Shown: piece by piece, positions 25,987 to 35,954 of the stretch
Position numbering within the stretch: position 1 is the stretch's first letter
Layout: every line of letters starts with the position of its first letter
NCBI RefSeq assembly: GCF_002927045.1
Contig: NZ_PRDW01000006.1
Coordinates: 62,001 to 126,000 of the forward strand
From: Mycetohabitans endofungorum
GTDB taxonomy: Bacteria; Pseudomonadota; Gammaproteobacteria; Burkholderiales; Burkholderiaceae
Direction: 5' to 3'
DNA length: 64,000 bases
The notes under the pieces: model-generated
What the model saw: the letters and a program-made list of their open reading frames with translations, nothing else
What the model was told of the DNA's origin: nothing
The model's database searches: none
Made by a program: the position numbers and the translations under genes

Positions 25987-27900
25987 CAACAGGAAGATCC
26001 TTTCCATATGACTGCGCTGGTCACTACGGTATCTGAACAAGCCGCCGATCAGCGGAATCTTGGACAACAGCGGTATCCCCGTTTCGAGGTTGGACGAGGA
26101 GTCTGTTCGGTATCCCGCTATCAGCAAGCTTTCGTTCTGCCCTACAAACGCTTCGGTATTAATCGTACTAGTCGTGACAACAGGGATATTATCTACCAAC
26201 TGATTGGTCACTTGCCCGTCCTCGATGTGAACTTCCAGCTTGATCTGCGTGCGCCCGCCCTCCTCCACGACCAGGGGCCGAACACGCAATGACACGCCCG
26301 TTGACACACTGTACAAGTCTGCCGACGTGTAGCCGGCCACGCGGACGAAAAAGCGTGTCTTATGATCCATGACGGCTTCCGCGTTGCTCAATGTCGCGAC
26401 CTTCGGGCTTGCGTCGATACGCGCGAGATTGGCACTCTGCAGCGCGTCCACTCGCGCCAGCAGGTAGCGCCCGGCATTGCCCAGCACAGCCGTCAGAGAC
26501 GCGCCAAGAGGCGCGGTACTGATGACGGTCGTGCCGTCGCTGCTTTTGGATGTAAATGTGGGATTGAGGGTGCCGTCGTATGACGAGGGGCTGTGCAAAC
26601 CATTGCCAGTCTGCAAATCGACATGACTGTTGTGTGCCCGCCAGTCCACTCCAATCTGCTTGAGCGCGTCATCGTCAACCTCGATGATGTGAGCCTCGAT
26701 TTCCACCAGCCGTGGTTTGACATCAAGCGCGTCAATCAGCGACTGGTATTGGGCCAGCCGCTCCGGTAAATCGCGGATCAGCACCGAATTGGTGCGTTCG
26801 TCCGCCTGGATGACGGGCAGTGACGCGGTATCGGCGGCCGGCCCCAGATCACCGGAGAAGCCAGCCGTGTAGCGTGCGGCGCCGCCACCATAGTCGCCTG
26901 CACCTTGCCCCGGCAGCCCGGCCATGCCCCCACCCACGGTACGGCCACCTGAGCCGATCCCGCCCAGCAGTCCAGCCAGGCCTGGCGACACAGTACCCGC
27001 GGGCATGTTGTCCGGCAAGGGCGGCATCAACACCGTGGAACCGTTCAGTCCGCCGCCGGCTGCCGTACCGCCGAGATTGCCACCAGCGTCGGCCATTGGA
27101 TCGACGCGCCGCATGTAAGCCTTCGCGAAGCCGCTCTGCGAGCCGTTTTCCGATCCACTCAGCGCCGCCTTGCTCTCAGGGTGGTATAGCGCTGACAACA
27201 CACTGGCCACACCAGCAACGACATAGCGCTGTCCGTCGACGTCCACATTATGGTCAGCGGCCCAGGCGTGCTTGAGTGAAAAAACGCGTACCTGCGAACC
27301 GGCTTGCCGGGCCACGGCCGCGTCGACTCGCCGCGCAACCTCGGCGATCAGCTGTACGTACTGCGGCGGCCCGTTGACGAGTACCGTATTGCGGGTATCG
27401 TCGTAGGACAACGGAAAGGCCGGATTGGTGATCCGCAGTCTGTCGAGTGCCGCCTTCAAGTCGTCGATGGTTGCGTGCTGCAACTGAACGACCTGCCGTG
27501 TCACGCCGCTCGAATCGCTGATCGACAACACCGTTCCGTCGTAGAACCAGACGAAGCCAAAGGTCGATGCCAAGGTCTCGAGGAATCGTTGCGGTGGCAT
27601 GTCGAAACGGCCCGTGACCTTACCGTGAACATCGCCGGATATCGTCGCGGGCACGCCCTGGCTGGACGCCAAGTCTCGCAGGACATCCTTGATATCCTTG
27701 CCCTCTACGGACACATGGACCATTCGGCTATGCCAGCGTATCGGTATGTCATCGGCGAAGACCGGCGTGGCGGCCAAAGCAAGCGATGCAATGCATGCCG
27801 CACAGACCAGCTTCTTGCGCATCGTGCCCGCGCCTGCTGAAACCACACCCCGAGTTGACTGCATCCAGTTCATTGTTGTCATCGATTTACGCGTTGTCAA
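25963..27900 (-). CDS. sctC: T3SS outer-membrane secretin SctC (HrcC)
   Basis: The secretin forms the outer-membrane ring of the injectisome. The 645-residue product has a signal peptide (MRKKLVCAACIASLALAATP, then VFADD), so earlier in-frame ATGs only lengthen the leader. N-terminal domains follow (VSVEGKDIKDVLRDLASSQG; DDLKAALDRLRITNPAFPLS), then a Gly-rich insert (GGTAAGGGLNG, about residues 270-340). The secretin core ends with the LSKIPLIGGLFRYRS and RIFLLSPRIIEF strands. It lies 57 bp after hrpB in the same direction, as in Ralstonia. The Gly-rich insert is long for the family. Confidence 0.95.
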   Translation of the reverse strand: MTTRKSMTTMNWMQSTRGVVSAGAGTMRKKLVCAACIASLALAATPVFADDIPIRWHSRMVHVSVEGKDIKDVLRDLASSQGVPATISGDVHGKVTGRFDMPPQRFLETLASTFGFVWFYDGTVLSISDSSGVTRQVVQLQHATIDDLKAALDRLRITNPAFPLSYDDTRNTVLVNGPPQYVQLIAEVARRVDAAVARQAGSQVRVFSLKHAWAADHNVDVDGQRYVVAGVASVLSALYHPESKAALSGSENGSQSGFAKAYMRRVDPMADAGGNLGGTAAGGGLNGSTVLMPPLPDNMPAGTVSPGLAGLLGGIGSGGRTVGGGMAGLPGQGAGDYGGGAARYTAGFSGDLGPAADTASLPVIQADERTNSVLIRDLPERLAQYQSLIDALDVKPRLVEIEAHIIEVDDDALKQIGVDWRAHNSHVDLQTGNGLHSPSSYDGTLNPTFTSKSSDGTTVISTAPLGASLTAVLGNAGRYLLARVDALQSANLARIDASPKVATLSNAEAVMDHKTRFFVRVAGYTSADLYSVSTGVSLRVRPLVVEEGGRTQIKLEVHIEDGQVTNQLVDNIPVVTTSTINTEAFVGQNESLLIAGYRTDSSSNLETGIPLLSKIPLIGGLFRYRSDQRSHMERIFLLSPRIIEF

Positions 27901-27957
27901 GGTTGCATGGATCCTTCACCAACGGTCGGACACGCAAGACGATTAACGGGTATTCGT

Positions 27958-29412
27958 CTACCGGTCGAGCGTCTCCGACGGCGCTTCCTGAAATTCTTTC
28001 CGATACCCGCTCACCAACGTCGACCGGTTCTGCACGCCCCACTTGTTCGCGATGCGCAGCACGCTGCGTTCGCTCTCCAGCGAGTCGCTCAACAGCTCCG
28101 CCCGGATGCGCTCCATGCGCTGGCGGCGAATCAATTCGGTTGGAGACAATCCGAGGAAGTTCTTGAAAGCACTTTGCAAGGCCCGCTCGGTCACGCCAAC
28201 CTCCGCGGCAATCTCGCGCACCGATAGGTCATGCCGATTCAGGTTCTCCTGCATGTATCGGTACGCTCGCCGGTACTTGGCCGGCAGCCGCGCGCTGATG
28301 TCGTCCAGCTGACCCGTCTGGGGCGTCGCACGGCTGGAGAACGACACCAACGCCTGGGAGTCGTCCCGCAGGCATTGCGTTGAGACAACCGCATAGCGCG
28401 TGTAGTACTGCATCGACTCGTTGACCTTACCCTGGCTTTGCCTGATCTTGGCAAGACAATAGAGATAGTCGATTTGCCGGCGTCCGGTGCTGGAGACGTA
28501 ATCGACGCGGTTCAGCGACTCCACCACCGACTCGGCAAGCTGGGGCGCGCCTGCGTGCAACGCCGCCAATCCGATCTCGATCCGGGTTGATCGCCCATAC
28601 TCGAACAATCCGTTACGCGACGCCCAGTCCAAGTGTTGCTGGATGTTCATCATTGCGTCGCGCACGCCGTGCGACAACAGCCGCAAATGGCGCAAATACA
28701 TGATTCGTTGCTTGAGCAACGGCATCTGGACACGCTGCGCATCGGTCTCCAGGGCTTCGATCAACGCACCAGAGTCACGGCTGCCAAGCGATCGTTCGTC
28801 ACCAGCACCAGACAACCAGTAGGCGTGGTCACCAAGCTGGGACGATAATCTCAACTCGCGCTGCACCGCGATATCCAGACGCAGCGTCAACACAACCTCC
28901 TGCCAGCGCTCCGCCACCTCGGGCGGCGCCTCCTCGGTAAGCTCGATCAGCTGCTTGATCGCATCGCGCAGGAAGCGGCCCTGCCCGAGTTCGTGCAATG
29001 TGCACACCAAACCGAACTGAGCCTCCAGGCGCTGCAACGGACCCAGCTCCGTGTCGTCAACCAGGCGGACAAAGCAGGACAGCGCCGTCGCCAGCCGGCA
29101 GCGGAACAGCGCCTGCCAGCCGGCATTGCGACAAGAAGCGGCCCGGACTGCATGAGCACACTCTCGCACCGCGCGCTGCGCGCGCCGATACGACGTTTCT
29201 GCCTCGTCATCGATACCCAGCGTCATTTGCATATCGGCGTGCAGTTGCAACAGCCCGGCGACCTGTTGATCCTCGCGCTCATCTTCGCCCCACCGGCTTG
29301 CCTGGCCACCTGCGGCGGTGAGATTCGCTTCGACCAACTTGTTCATGAACTCGGCTGGCACGTCTTTCGACGACAGGGCTGCAGCCAACGGGAAATACGG
29401 TGTTATGAGCAT
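27958..29412 (-). CDS. hrpB: HrpB/HrpX AraC-family activator of the T3SS regulon
   Basis: The 484-residue product has a long N-terminal tetratricopeptide-like region and a C-terminal AraC domain with two helix-turn-helix motifs (SVREIAAEVGVTERALQSAF; LRIANKWGVQNRSTLVSGYR). Length, N-terminus (MLITPYFPLA) and adjacency to sctC match HrpB of Ralstonia and HrpX of Xanthomonas, which bind PIP/hrpII boxes. The PIP boxes in this window are its expected sites. A GGAG lies 7 bp before ATG. No PIP box is seen in front of hrpB, consistent with control by HrpG. Confidence 0.93.
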   Translation of the reverse strand: MLITPYFPLAAALSSKDVPAEFMNKLVEANLTAAGGQASRWGEDEREDQQVAGLLQLHADMQMTLGIDDEAETSYRRAQRAVRECAHAVRAASCRNAGWQALFRCRLATALSCFVRLVDDTELGPLQRLEAQFGLVCTLHELGQGRFLRDAIKQLIELTEEAPPEVAERWQEVVLTLRLDIAVQRELRLSSQLGDHAYWLSGAGDERSLGSRDSGALIEALETDAQRVQMPLLKQRIMYLRHLRLLSHGVRDAMMNIQQHLDWASRNGLFEYGRSTRIEIGLAALHAGAPQLAESVVESLNRVDYVSSTGRRQIDYLYCLAKIRQSQGKVNESMQYYTRYAVVSTQCLRDDSQALVSFSSRATPQTGQLDDISARLPAKYRRAYRYMQENLNRHDLSVREIAAEVGVTERALQSAFKNFLGLSPTELIRRQRMERIRAELLSDSLESERSVLRIANKWGVQNRSTLVSGYRKEFQEAPSETLDR

Positions 29413-29746
29413 CGTGAGACTCCAATATGCGCGCGCCTCATGGCCTGACGCACGACGTCATTACAAGCGCCCTTGCGGGTCTGACATATCGGAATCTAGT
29501 CGAACCATCCTGCAACATTTTCAACAAATCTGACCAAACTGCTATATTTTGAGGACTGTTGAAATTCTTCCGCGCAATCAGGAGCGCGGCACCGGCACAG
29601 AGCATATCGGAACCGCCGCTGGTGGGATGTAGACAGCAGCCCATTACTACGCCTGGTTATTCATCGTTTCGCGTGCCGTCCATCGGCCTCGGCCCGATAG
29701 CGTTGTACTTCGGTTCTTTCCAGCCGATCTTGACGGATGCCGGACG
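29413..29746. other. Divergent region between hrpB and a lipoprotein gene
   Basis: It holds the hrpB promoter on the minus strand and the lipoprotein promoter on the plus strand. A single TTCGC at 29668 has no partner 20 bp downstream. No gene is supported. Confidence 0.35.
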
Positions 29747-30457
29747 GTGAATCCTCTTACCTATCTTCTAAACTGGGCGCGGGCACATCGAGTCCCGTCA
29801 AGCGGCAACGACGGGCGGCCGGCCGCGCATGGCCAACGCGCCGCCATACTGGTGTCGGGCGCTTGCGCGTTAGGGCTGGCGGCTTGCGCAACGCCCGATG
29901 TGCCGCCGTCGAACAGCACGCTGCCCGCCTCGCTCCAAGCCAAGCCAGTCGAGGTATTGCAGGAAGTGTTCCGCGTACATGGGAATGAAACGTATGTATG
30001 CCAACGCAACGGTAATCAACTGAGTTGGCATGCAACCGGAACGCTGGCGACACTGGTTGATGCTTCGCGCCACAGCGCCGGAGTTATATCACCAGGCGGA
30101 TATTTCATAGCAACCGACGGCAGCTACGTCGTGACAAGGTTGCTTGCGCAGGAGATAATCAGTGCATCGACGCTGCCGTGGCAACGGCTGACCGCCGTAC
30201 AGTCATCCGCGGAACCCGGAGAAGCCGGCAGGTTCGCCAACATCACGTCGATACAGCGCGTGCACACGTCTGGAGGGCTGCCTCCCGATCCCGCCTGCTC
30301 GGTTGAACGCACGGCGCTTTATGTACCGTACTCGGCAACCTATTTGTTCTATCGGCGTGGCCAGCCCTTCACGCCGGGTGATGTCACGACCGATGTCTCC
30401 CAGCAGGCAGTGGAGGCGAATTGCAAGTCCGAGATGCCTGCGTGTGAGGCGAAATAG
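29747..30457 (+). CDS. DUF3455-family lipoprotein
   Basis: The 236-residue product has an extended N-terminus, then VSGACALGLAACATP with a lipobox Cys. The mature part carries DUF3455 features (VLQEVFRVHGNETYVCQRNG; LSWHATGTLATLVD; ISPGGYFIATDGSYVV; LPWQRLTAVQS). Function is unknown in this family. It starts with GTG without a strong ribosome binding site. It sits inside the T3SS island but on the opposite strand from its neighbours and has no PIP box, so it may be a passenger. Confidence 0.75.
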   Translation: MNPLTYLLNWARAHRVPSSGNDGRPAAHGQRAAILVSGACALGLAACATPDVPPSNSTLPASLQAKPVEVLQEVFRVHGNETYVCQRNGNQLSWHATGTLATLVDASRHSAGVISPGGYFIATDGSYVVTRLLAQEIISASTLPWQRLTAVQSSAEPGEAGRFANITSIQRVHTSGGLPPDPACSVERTALYVPYSATYLFYRRGQPFTPGDVTTDVSQQAVEANCKSEMPACEAK

Positions 30458-30609
30458 TCCCCTCCGGGTGCCGCTTGCTCTTGTCCCGGCCATGACGGGC
30501 TGCCGGCTGGCTTTGCCGTTCGGATGCACAGTATGTATGCATATTCACGTCACTGTCGCGCTGTGCGTGATGGCGATGTTGATCGCCGCACGCCGGCGGC
30601 AGGATCAAT

Positions 30610-30645
30610 GCCGGCAGTGGGTTTGTTGCTGGCCGGCTCTTTTTT
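30610..30645 (+). terminator. Rho-independent terminator of the DUF3455 gene
   Basis: GCCGGCAG pairs with CTGGCCGGC (one bulged G) across an 11-nt loop and is followed by TCTTTTTT. It lies about 150 bp after the lipoprotein stop and touches the sctT 3' end on the other strand. Confidence 0.55.
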
Positions 30646-31457
30646 CACCGTGGTTCGTGCGCCAACTCCCGCATATAGTCTGACAGCCCTGCCAGCACGA
30701 GTTGACCGCGGACTTGCTCGACAAAGATGCCGACGAATAGCGCGAGAATCAGGACGGTCAATGCGCCTTTGACGGGTTGGCTCAGTTGCATGACTTCTAG
30801 CTTTTGCGCCGATTTGGCGACGAAACCAAAAGCCAGATCGACCAGCAGAAGAATGAACATGATCGGGGTAGCCAGCTTTGCCGTCATCTGCATCAACGTA
30901 TCCGTTTGATGCAATACGAAGCTCTCGAGGATGTTTTCAGCAATCGGTGTACGGGACGTGATCGGCCACCAGTTGTATGAGTCGTATAGCACGCCGAGCA
31001 GGATAGGCATGCCGCCAAGGATCCAGAATGCCACGGTAGCGATCTGCATCAGCAATGTACCAGTAGGTGTATTCTGTTCGGAGCGGGCCGGATTAGTAAT
31101 CTGGATATTGTTGTAGCCGGTCAAATCGTCAATGTACGTCCCGGCACTTTCCGCTACCCAAAATACAATCGACGCCGAAAAGCCGAGTGCAAGCCCGATG
31201 ACGGCCTCACGCGCGAAGATTTCAACAAATCTCAGGCTCGACATTGATTCAAAGAAAGCCGCGGGCTGGCCGTAAGCGATGAATGAACTGAACAACAGCA
31301 CAACGCCATTGCGCGCAACGCCTTGCAAAACGCCGTCAGCGGTCGGTGGAAACATGAAGAATAAAATAAAGGCGCGTTCTGAGCATAATGTCAGCATTGC
31401 CAAATATCCGTGTATCGCGTCGTGATACTCGCCATAGATTTCCAATAGCTTGTTCAT
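30645..31457 (-). CDS. sctT: T3SS export apparatus protein SctT (HrcT)
   Basis: SctT is an integral inner-membrane protein of the export gate. The 270 residues include several hydrophobic helices (YLAMLTLCSERAFILFFMFP; MFILLLVDLAFGFVAKSAQK, then LEVMQLSQPVKGALTVLILA) typical of the FliR/SctT family. ATG overlaps the sctO stop (ATGA). It is the last gene of the operon that begins at hrpB1, as in the Xanthomonas hrpB operon. Confidence 0.95.
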   Translation of the reverse strand: MNKLLEIYGEYHDAIHGYLAMLTLCSERAFILFFMFPPTADGVLQGVARNGVVLLFSSFIAYGQPAAFFESMSSLRFVEIFAREAVIGLALGFSASIVFWVAESAGTYIDDLTGYNNIQITNPARSEQNTPTGTLLMQIATVAFWILGGMPILLGVLYDSYNWWPITSRTPIAENILESFVLHQTDTLMQMTAKLATPIMFILLLVDLAFGFVAKSAQKLEVMQLSQPVKGALTVLILALFVGIFVEQVRGQLVLAGLSDYMRELAHEPR

Positions 31458-31975
31458 CTCCGCCCCGTTCCTAATCGTATATGGTTTCTAGCTCGTGCCA
31501 ACGCCGCTTCCTCAGTTTCCTCGTCAGCGATGTCGCTCGCAAGTTCATCAAGTTTGCGACGCAACACCCCAATGCGACGCTCGCATACATCGATCCGACC
31601 ACGGTTGCTCGCGATGGCCTGTGCAGTACGGGAAATTTCATCGGTCTTTTCCCGATATTGCTGTTCGAGCGCAGCCAACTCACGTTGCAGCACTCGGATA
31701 CGATCCGTCACAAGATCCATATATCGCATCGAAGCCTGCATTTCAGCGATTGAAAAGCAACTGCTGCCGATCATCATTTGGGCAATGCGCTCTTCATGGG
31801 CGCGCACTACGTCCCGCTCCCGCTCGATCTCGTTGCCTTTGTCTTCACAGCTATGGAGCAACGTCGCCTGTTCGTCGCGCTGCCAAGCGAGCATTTCGCG
31901 CAATTCGTCTTCTATGCGCTTTCGGCGAGCCACCGCCCGGCGCAATGCAGTGATTCGGCGATCTGAACCTCGCAT
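31454..31975 (-). CDS. sctO: T3SS stalk protein SctO (HrpB7-like)
   Basis: This 173-residue basic protein is predicted to be almost wholly coiled coil (RITALRRAVARRKRIEDELR; RDVVRAHEERIAQMM; LQRELAALEQQYREKTDEIS). Size, charge and position between sctN and sctT match the HrpB7/FliJ-like stalk that joins the ATPase to SctV. Sequence conservation in this family is low, so position carries much of the call. Confidence 0.85.
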   Translation of the reverse strand: MRGSDRRITALRRAVARRKRIEDELREMLAWQRDEQATLLHSCEDKGNEIERERDVVRAHEERIAQMMIGSSCFSIAEMQASMRYMDLVTDRIRVLQRELAALEQQYREKTDEISRTAQAIASNRGRIDVCERRIGVLRRKLDELASDIADEETEEAALARARNHIRLGTGRR

Positions 31976-31985
31976 GACGCTCTCG

Positions 31986-33365
31986 CTAGTTGCTTACCAG
32001 ATCGAACAAGCGGGACTGTGTATCGTCGGGGTCCGCCCGCTCATCGGTGCGCTGGCTCAGGAAATCGCGGATTGCGTCAATCTTGGCGATCGCCTCGTCG
32101 GCAAGCGGATTCCCCCCGGGCTGGTATTCACCGATCTGCAGTAGCATCTCAACTTCTCGGTGCTTTGCGAGCAGTTCGCGCACGCGCGCGGCGGCGTCCA
32201 CATACTCTCGGGGCATCACCTGCGACATCACGCGAGACAAGCTTCCGAGCACGTCGATCGCCGGATACTGGTTCCTCGCTGCAATCTCGCGCGACAGGAT
32301 CATATGGCCATCCAGGATGCCCCGGACTTCTTCCGCTATCGGGTCACTACCGCTCTCGTCCTCGGCCAATACCGTATATAGCGCCGTAATCGAGCCGGTC
32401 GCGCCCATGCCGGCACGCTCCAGCAGCCGCGGCAGCTCAGCAAAAATAGAGGGCGGAAAACCGCGTCGCGCCGGTGGCTCGCCCGCTGCCAGTCCAATCT
32501 CGCGTTGCGCACGGGCAAACCGCGTCAGCGAATCCATCATCAACAACACGCGTTGACCGCGATCGCGAAAATATTCGGCAATTGCAGTGGCGACATATGC
32601 CGCCTTCGCGCGCTCGATCGAGGACCGATCCGATGTTGCACAGACGACCACCGATCGTGCCATGCCCTCCTTGCCGAGAATCAACTCGACGAATTCCCGC
32701 ACCTCACGGCCCCGTTCGCCGATCAGCGCAATGACTGTAACGTCGCATTGCGCACCGCGCGCGAACATACCGAGCAGCGTGCTCTTGCCGACGCCAGCGG
32801 GTGCGAAAATGCCCATGCGTTGGCCCTCCGCGAGCGTCATCATGCTATCCACGACACGCACGCCCGTGGTCAGCGGGTACTCGATCATACGGCGACTCAT
32901 CGGATCGGGAGGATCTGCAAAGATCGGGCGCTCCTCGTCTGCGTCGATGGAGCCCAACCCGTCGATCGGCTGGCCCAGGCTGTCAATCACACGGCCAAGC
33001 AACACATCGCCGACGGGAACCGACAGCGGACGTCCAAGCCCGATCACCCGGGTCGAGCGTGATATGTTCTCCAACCGCGAAAACGGCGACAATAATGCTA
33101 CGTCGCGCGTAAAACCAATTACCTCGGCATACTGCAGCAAGCTGCCGTCCGCCGCGCGCAGCTCGCATAACTCGCCCAGTGTCACATCTAAGCCGCCGAC
33201 CTTCACAAGCGTACCGATGACCTCCAGCACCTTACCGTTGCGCGCGATCGCCTGGGTCGACAGAATGGCCTTCTCGATTGCATCGGTCAGGCGATGCGCA
33301 TCAAGCTCAAGCGCTTTCTCATATTCGGCGTCACCGGTACGGCCGACGTTGTGTGCACGGTTCAT
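31986..33365 (-). CDS. sctN: T3SS ATPase SctN (HrcN)
   Basis: SctN is the hexameric ATPase that unfolds substrates and strips chaperones. The 459-residue product has the F1-like order: N-terminal barrel ([20 protein letters not shown]), Walker [21 protein letters not shown], the [16 protein letters not shown] motif and Walker [21 protein letters not shown]. The start is ATG at 33365, overlapping the sctL stop (ATGA); longer frames add 13 residues with no homology. Family length is about 440-450. Confidence 0.97.
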   Translation of the reverse strand: MNRAHNVGRTGDAEYEKALELDAHRLTDAIEKAILSTQAIARNGKVLEVIGTLVKVGGLDVTLGELCELRAADGSLLQYAEVIGFTRDVALLSPFSRLENISRSTRVIGLGRPLSVPVGDVLLGRVIDSLGQPIDGLGSIDADEERPIFADPPDPMSRRMIEYPLTTGVRVVDSMMTLAEGQRMGIFAPAGVGKSTLLGMFARGAQCDVTVIALIGERGREVREFVELILGKEGMARSVVVCATSDRSSIERAKAAYVATAIAEYFRDRGQRVLLMMDSLTRFARAQREIGLAAGEPPARRGFPPSIFAELPRLLERAGMGATGSITALYTVLAEDESGSDPIAEEVRGILDGHMILSREIAARNQYPAIDVLGSLSRVMSQVMPREYVDAAARVRELLAKHREVEMLLQIGEYQPGGNPLADEAIAKIDAIRDFLSQRTDERADPDDTQSRLFDLVSN

Positions 33366-34456
33366 GGCGCGCGCTCCGACTCCCCACGAATGAATCGACC
33401 CCATTCGTCCGACACGACGTCCGCATCGTCGTCCAACTCGCCTTCGTCCTCATCGACATCCGCGACGTATTCCTCAACATCCGTAGCATCCTCGCCGATA
33501 TCCGCGGTGTCCTCCTCGGTATCTGCGGCGTCCTCCTTCTCGGCATCCGCAGCGTCCTCGCCGACATTCATGGCATCCTCTTCGGCATCTGTATCATCAA
33601 CAAGGTCGCCATCCAAAATCTCTTCGTCACCCGCCCCTTCATCACACACATCGTCGCCCAATTGATCTTCATCGCCGTCGGCGGACAGGCGAACGTCTGA
33701 TTGCGCGACACGGTCCGTCCCCTTTCCGGTTTCTTCCATCTCGACCAACGAACGTTTCAGGGTTCTTGTGATTGCGGTACGCATAGCCCGCAATTGAGTA
33801 GCAAGGCTCGCATCTATCGAACCAAAGTCTGATTCGCAAATGCAGCTTCCGGCGGGCAATTGCCGGTCCGCAACGACAGTGAGTGGGAACGGGCACCCCA
33901 TTTCCCGCCACCGCACTGCCAAGCGCTCAAACGCAACACAAGCCTTGTCGTGATCCATCTCGCTGACAACCACCCGCACATATGCTGCGCCTTCGACAAT
34001 TCGGTCGACAACCTCCAACGCACGCTCGAACAGTGCGTCGCTATGCTGAACCTGTACGATCTGTTCGACACCGACAGTCACTATCTGCGCCAATCGTTCA
34101 CGCATGCGGACCTGCATTCGACGCTCGCCGTCGGCCAGTTCCGCCAGCCGCTCCATCCACTCGGACAGCGCGCGCTGCTCTCCTTCCTGATATCCGCGCT
34201 CTGCCGCTGTCTCATACTCCCGCTTGGCATCATCGAGTATCTGTTGGGCAGCATCGTGCGCTGCGTCGATCAATGCAGCAGCCTCTTTCTCTGCACGCTC
34301 GATTGCCGCGCGCCGGTCTGCTTCCAGCTGCGCATAGGCCTGTTCAATAGTCATCAGTGCGCCAAACTCTTGCGCCGGAATGATGTCGCTGCCGGCGCCA
34401 ACGCGAGCAACGAGTGTCTCGGGCAAGCAATACGGCGACCTCAGCCAAATAGCCAT
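33362..34456 (-). CDS. sctL: T3SS stator protein SctL (HrpB5) with long acidic C-terminal tail
   Basis: SctL regulates the ATPase and links it to the SctQ sorting platform. ATG at 34456 is preceded by GGAGTGGAA and lies 16 bp inside the end of sctK. Residues about 1-245 are ordinary SctL: a long helical segment ([20 protein letters not shown], then [13 protein letters not shown]) and a V1/F0-like C-terminal domain ([20 protein letters not shown]). Residues about 258-351 form an added tail in which 40 of 80 residues (261-340) are Asp or Glu, with repeats such as [13 protein letters not shown]. The total of 364 residues is far above the usual 210-270. The tail ends in [14 protein letters not shown]. 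Confidence 0.9.
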   Translation of the reverse strand: MAIWLRSPYCLPETLVARVGAGSDIIPAQEFGALMTIEQAYAQLEADRRAAIERAEKEAAALIDAAHDAAQQILDDAKREYETAAERGYQEGEQRALSEWMERLAELADGERRMQVRMRERLAQIVTVGVEQIVQVQHSDALFERALEVVDRIVEGAAYVRVVVSEMDHDKACVAFERLAVRWREMGCPFPLTVVADRQLPAGSCICESDFGSIDASLATQLRAMRTAITRTLKRSLVEMEETGKGTDRVAQSDVRLSADGDEDQLGDDVCDEGAGDEEILDGDLVDDTDAEEDAMNVGEDAADAEKEDAADTEEDTADIGEDATDVEEYVADVDEDEGELDDDADVVSDEWGRFIRGESERAP

Positions 34457-35139
34457 TTCCACTCCGGTAGCCACGCGCTCAAATGAGTTATCAGATTGCG
34501 CGTTCCTTGCTTGTCCAGTCCGCCCACGCGCCCATTGAACCATCGCGACGGACCAGCATCGCGTGGCAGCGCAAGCCGCAAAAGCGTACGGGGTGTGGTC
34601 ATGGCCGCAGCGCCCTCTTCATCCCGAATCACCAGAAAGTAGCCTTCCTGCGCCAATGTCTGCGCGTCTATTTCATTCAATGGCAGCATTGTTCCACCCA
34701 ATTCAAACGTCGAGATGTCGGGTGCGCCAGAGGATGCCTGTACAATCGAGTCGAGAGGAACACCCGTCCAGTCAACCAAGCGCATGCGGCTTCCCTTATC
34801 AATCAGATGACGGATCTGCGCACTACGGAACAACAGCGCGCGCACTCTGAGCATGCGCAAGCCCTGCTCGGGCGGAAGCGCATCGAACATCGCCGCGCCT
34901 GGTGCAAGGAATGAGGCCATGCTAGGCATCGGCACGCCGCTGGCACGACATAGAACGAAGGAAGCTTTGTCCAACTGCGTACGCGGCCCGCTAGACAACG
35001 CGGCTCGTAACGTTTCGGCTGCGCGGACATCGATGCTCAGTGCCCCGGCGAGCCACGATGGGTGCGCCCAGCAAATCGCGTCGCGTACGTTACGGTCGTA
35101 TGCTTGAAGCGCTGCAGCGGCACGGTCGAAAGGCGACAT
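34441..35139 (-). CDS. sctK: T3SS sorting-platform protein SctK (HrpB4-like)
   Basis: The 232-residue product lies between sctJ and sctL, where Hrp2 systems carry hrpB4. It has little motif content; LRMLRVRALLFRSAQIRHLI and DAQTLAQEGYFLVIRDEEG are the best-conserved-looking stretches. SctK adapts the SctQ/SctL pods to the SctD ring in other systems. ATG at 35139 has GGGATGG at a workable distance; an ATG at 35148 would abut the possible site. Confidence 0.85.
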   Translation of the reverse strand: MSPFDRAAAALQAYDRNVRDAICWAHPSWLAGALSIDVRAAETLRAALSSGPRTQLDKASFVLCRASGVPMPSMASFLAPGAAMFDALPPEQGLRMLRVRALLFRSAQIRHLIDKGSRMRLVDWTGVPLDSIVQASSGAPDISTFELGGTMLPLNEIDAQTLAQEGYFLVIRDEEGAAAMTTPRTLLRLALPRDAGPSRWFNGRVGGLDKQGTRNLITHLSAWLPEWKWLFG

Positions 35140-35153
35140 CGCGACCATCCCGC

Positions 35154-35951
35154 TTACGGAGCTGACGCCGCACCATCCTGCTTCGTTCGCCCGCGCAATA
35201 GCCCGGCTATGCGGCCAAACAGCTTACGGTCATCGCTCGCGTCATTGCGAAACAGCCACCAAGCTGTCGGCAGCAGTATCAAAAGCAGTATCGCCGCCAC
35301 GACGAGCAATATATAAGACTGCTTCTTTGGCATACGCGATAGATCCAGTGGATCCGCCGGGACCGCGGTAACGCTGACCGCCTCATAGGTCAGACCCTCG
35401 ACACTGTGCACCACCAGCGTCTTAATCTGTGGCACCAATGCCGCCACATCGGAATCCGGCCGGTACTTGATGAATACCGATGCAGACGAGGGCTTGGTCT
35501 GCGAGGCAAGTGGATCGTTATTGGGTAATACGATTTGCACCCGCGCGACTACAACACCATCGATTTTGGATAACGTGTTGGATAATTCCTGCGACAGTCC
35601 GTATATGAACCGCACGCGCTCCTCAGTCGGCGTGGAAACTAACCCATCTCGTTTAAACAGGCTTCCGAGGTCGTCATACTTGGCATGCGGCAATCCACGT
35701 GCACGCAACACCTCCATCGCACGCACAATCTCTGCTTCTTCTACGCTCAACGACCACGTTTTTCCGTTATCTGGCGTGCTCTTGGATACGTCTACGCCGC
35801 GCTCCAGCAGAGCGACCATCATTTCGTTGACGTCCTGTTCGGACAGGTTATTGTACAGCTCCTTATGGCAACCCCATAACGAGACACACACCAGCAGAGC
35901 CAGCACCATCCGGCTGATTCGGATAATAATAGTTTGTTGTCCCGTCGACAT
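35154..35951 (-). CDS. sctJ: T3SS inner MS-ring lipoprotein SctJ (HrcJ)
   Basis: The 265-residue product has a signal peptide with lipobox LWGC (Cys28), then the two ring-building domains of the FliF/SctJ family ([40 protein letters not shown] and [14 protein letters not shown]). A C-terminal transmembrane helix ([20 protein letters not shown]) and a basic cytoplasmic tail follow. It begins 4 bp after sctI, in the conserved order hrpB1-sctI-sctJ-sctK-sctL-sctN. Confidence 0.97.
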   Translation of the reverse strand: MSTGQQTIIIRISRMVLALLVCVSLWGCHKELYNNLSEQDVNEMMVALLERGVDVSKSTPDNGKTWSLSVEEAEIVRAMEVLRARGLPHAKYDDLGSLFKRDGLVSTPTEERVRFIYGLSQELSNTLSKIDGVVVARVQIVLPNNDPLASQTKPSSASVFIKYRPDSDVAALVPQIKTLVVHSVEGLTYEAVSVTAVPADPLDLSRMPKKQSYILLVVAAILLLILLPTAWWLFRNDASDDRKLFGRIAGLLRGRTKQDGAASAP

Positions 35952-35954
35952 TTG

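Noticed and set aside
29668-29700. Possible PIP box in front of the DUF3455 lipoprotein gene
   Set aside because: Only one TTCGC half-site; the sequence 20 bp on does not match.
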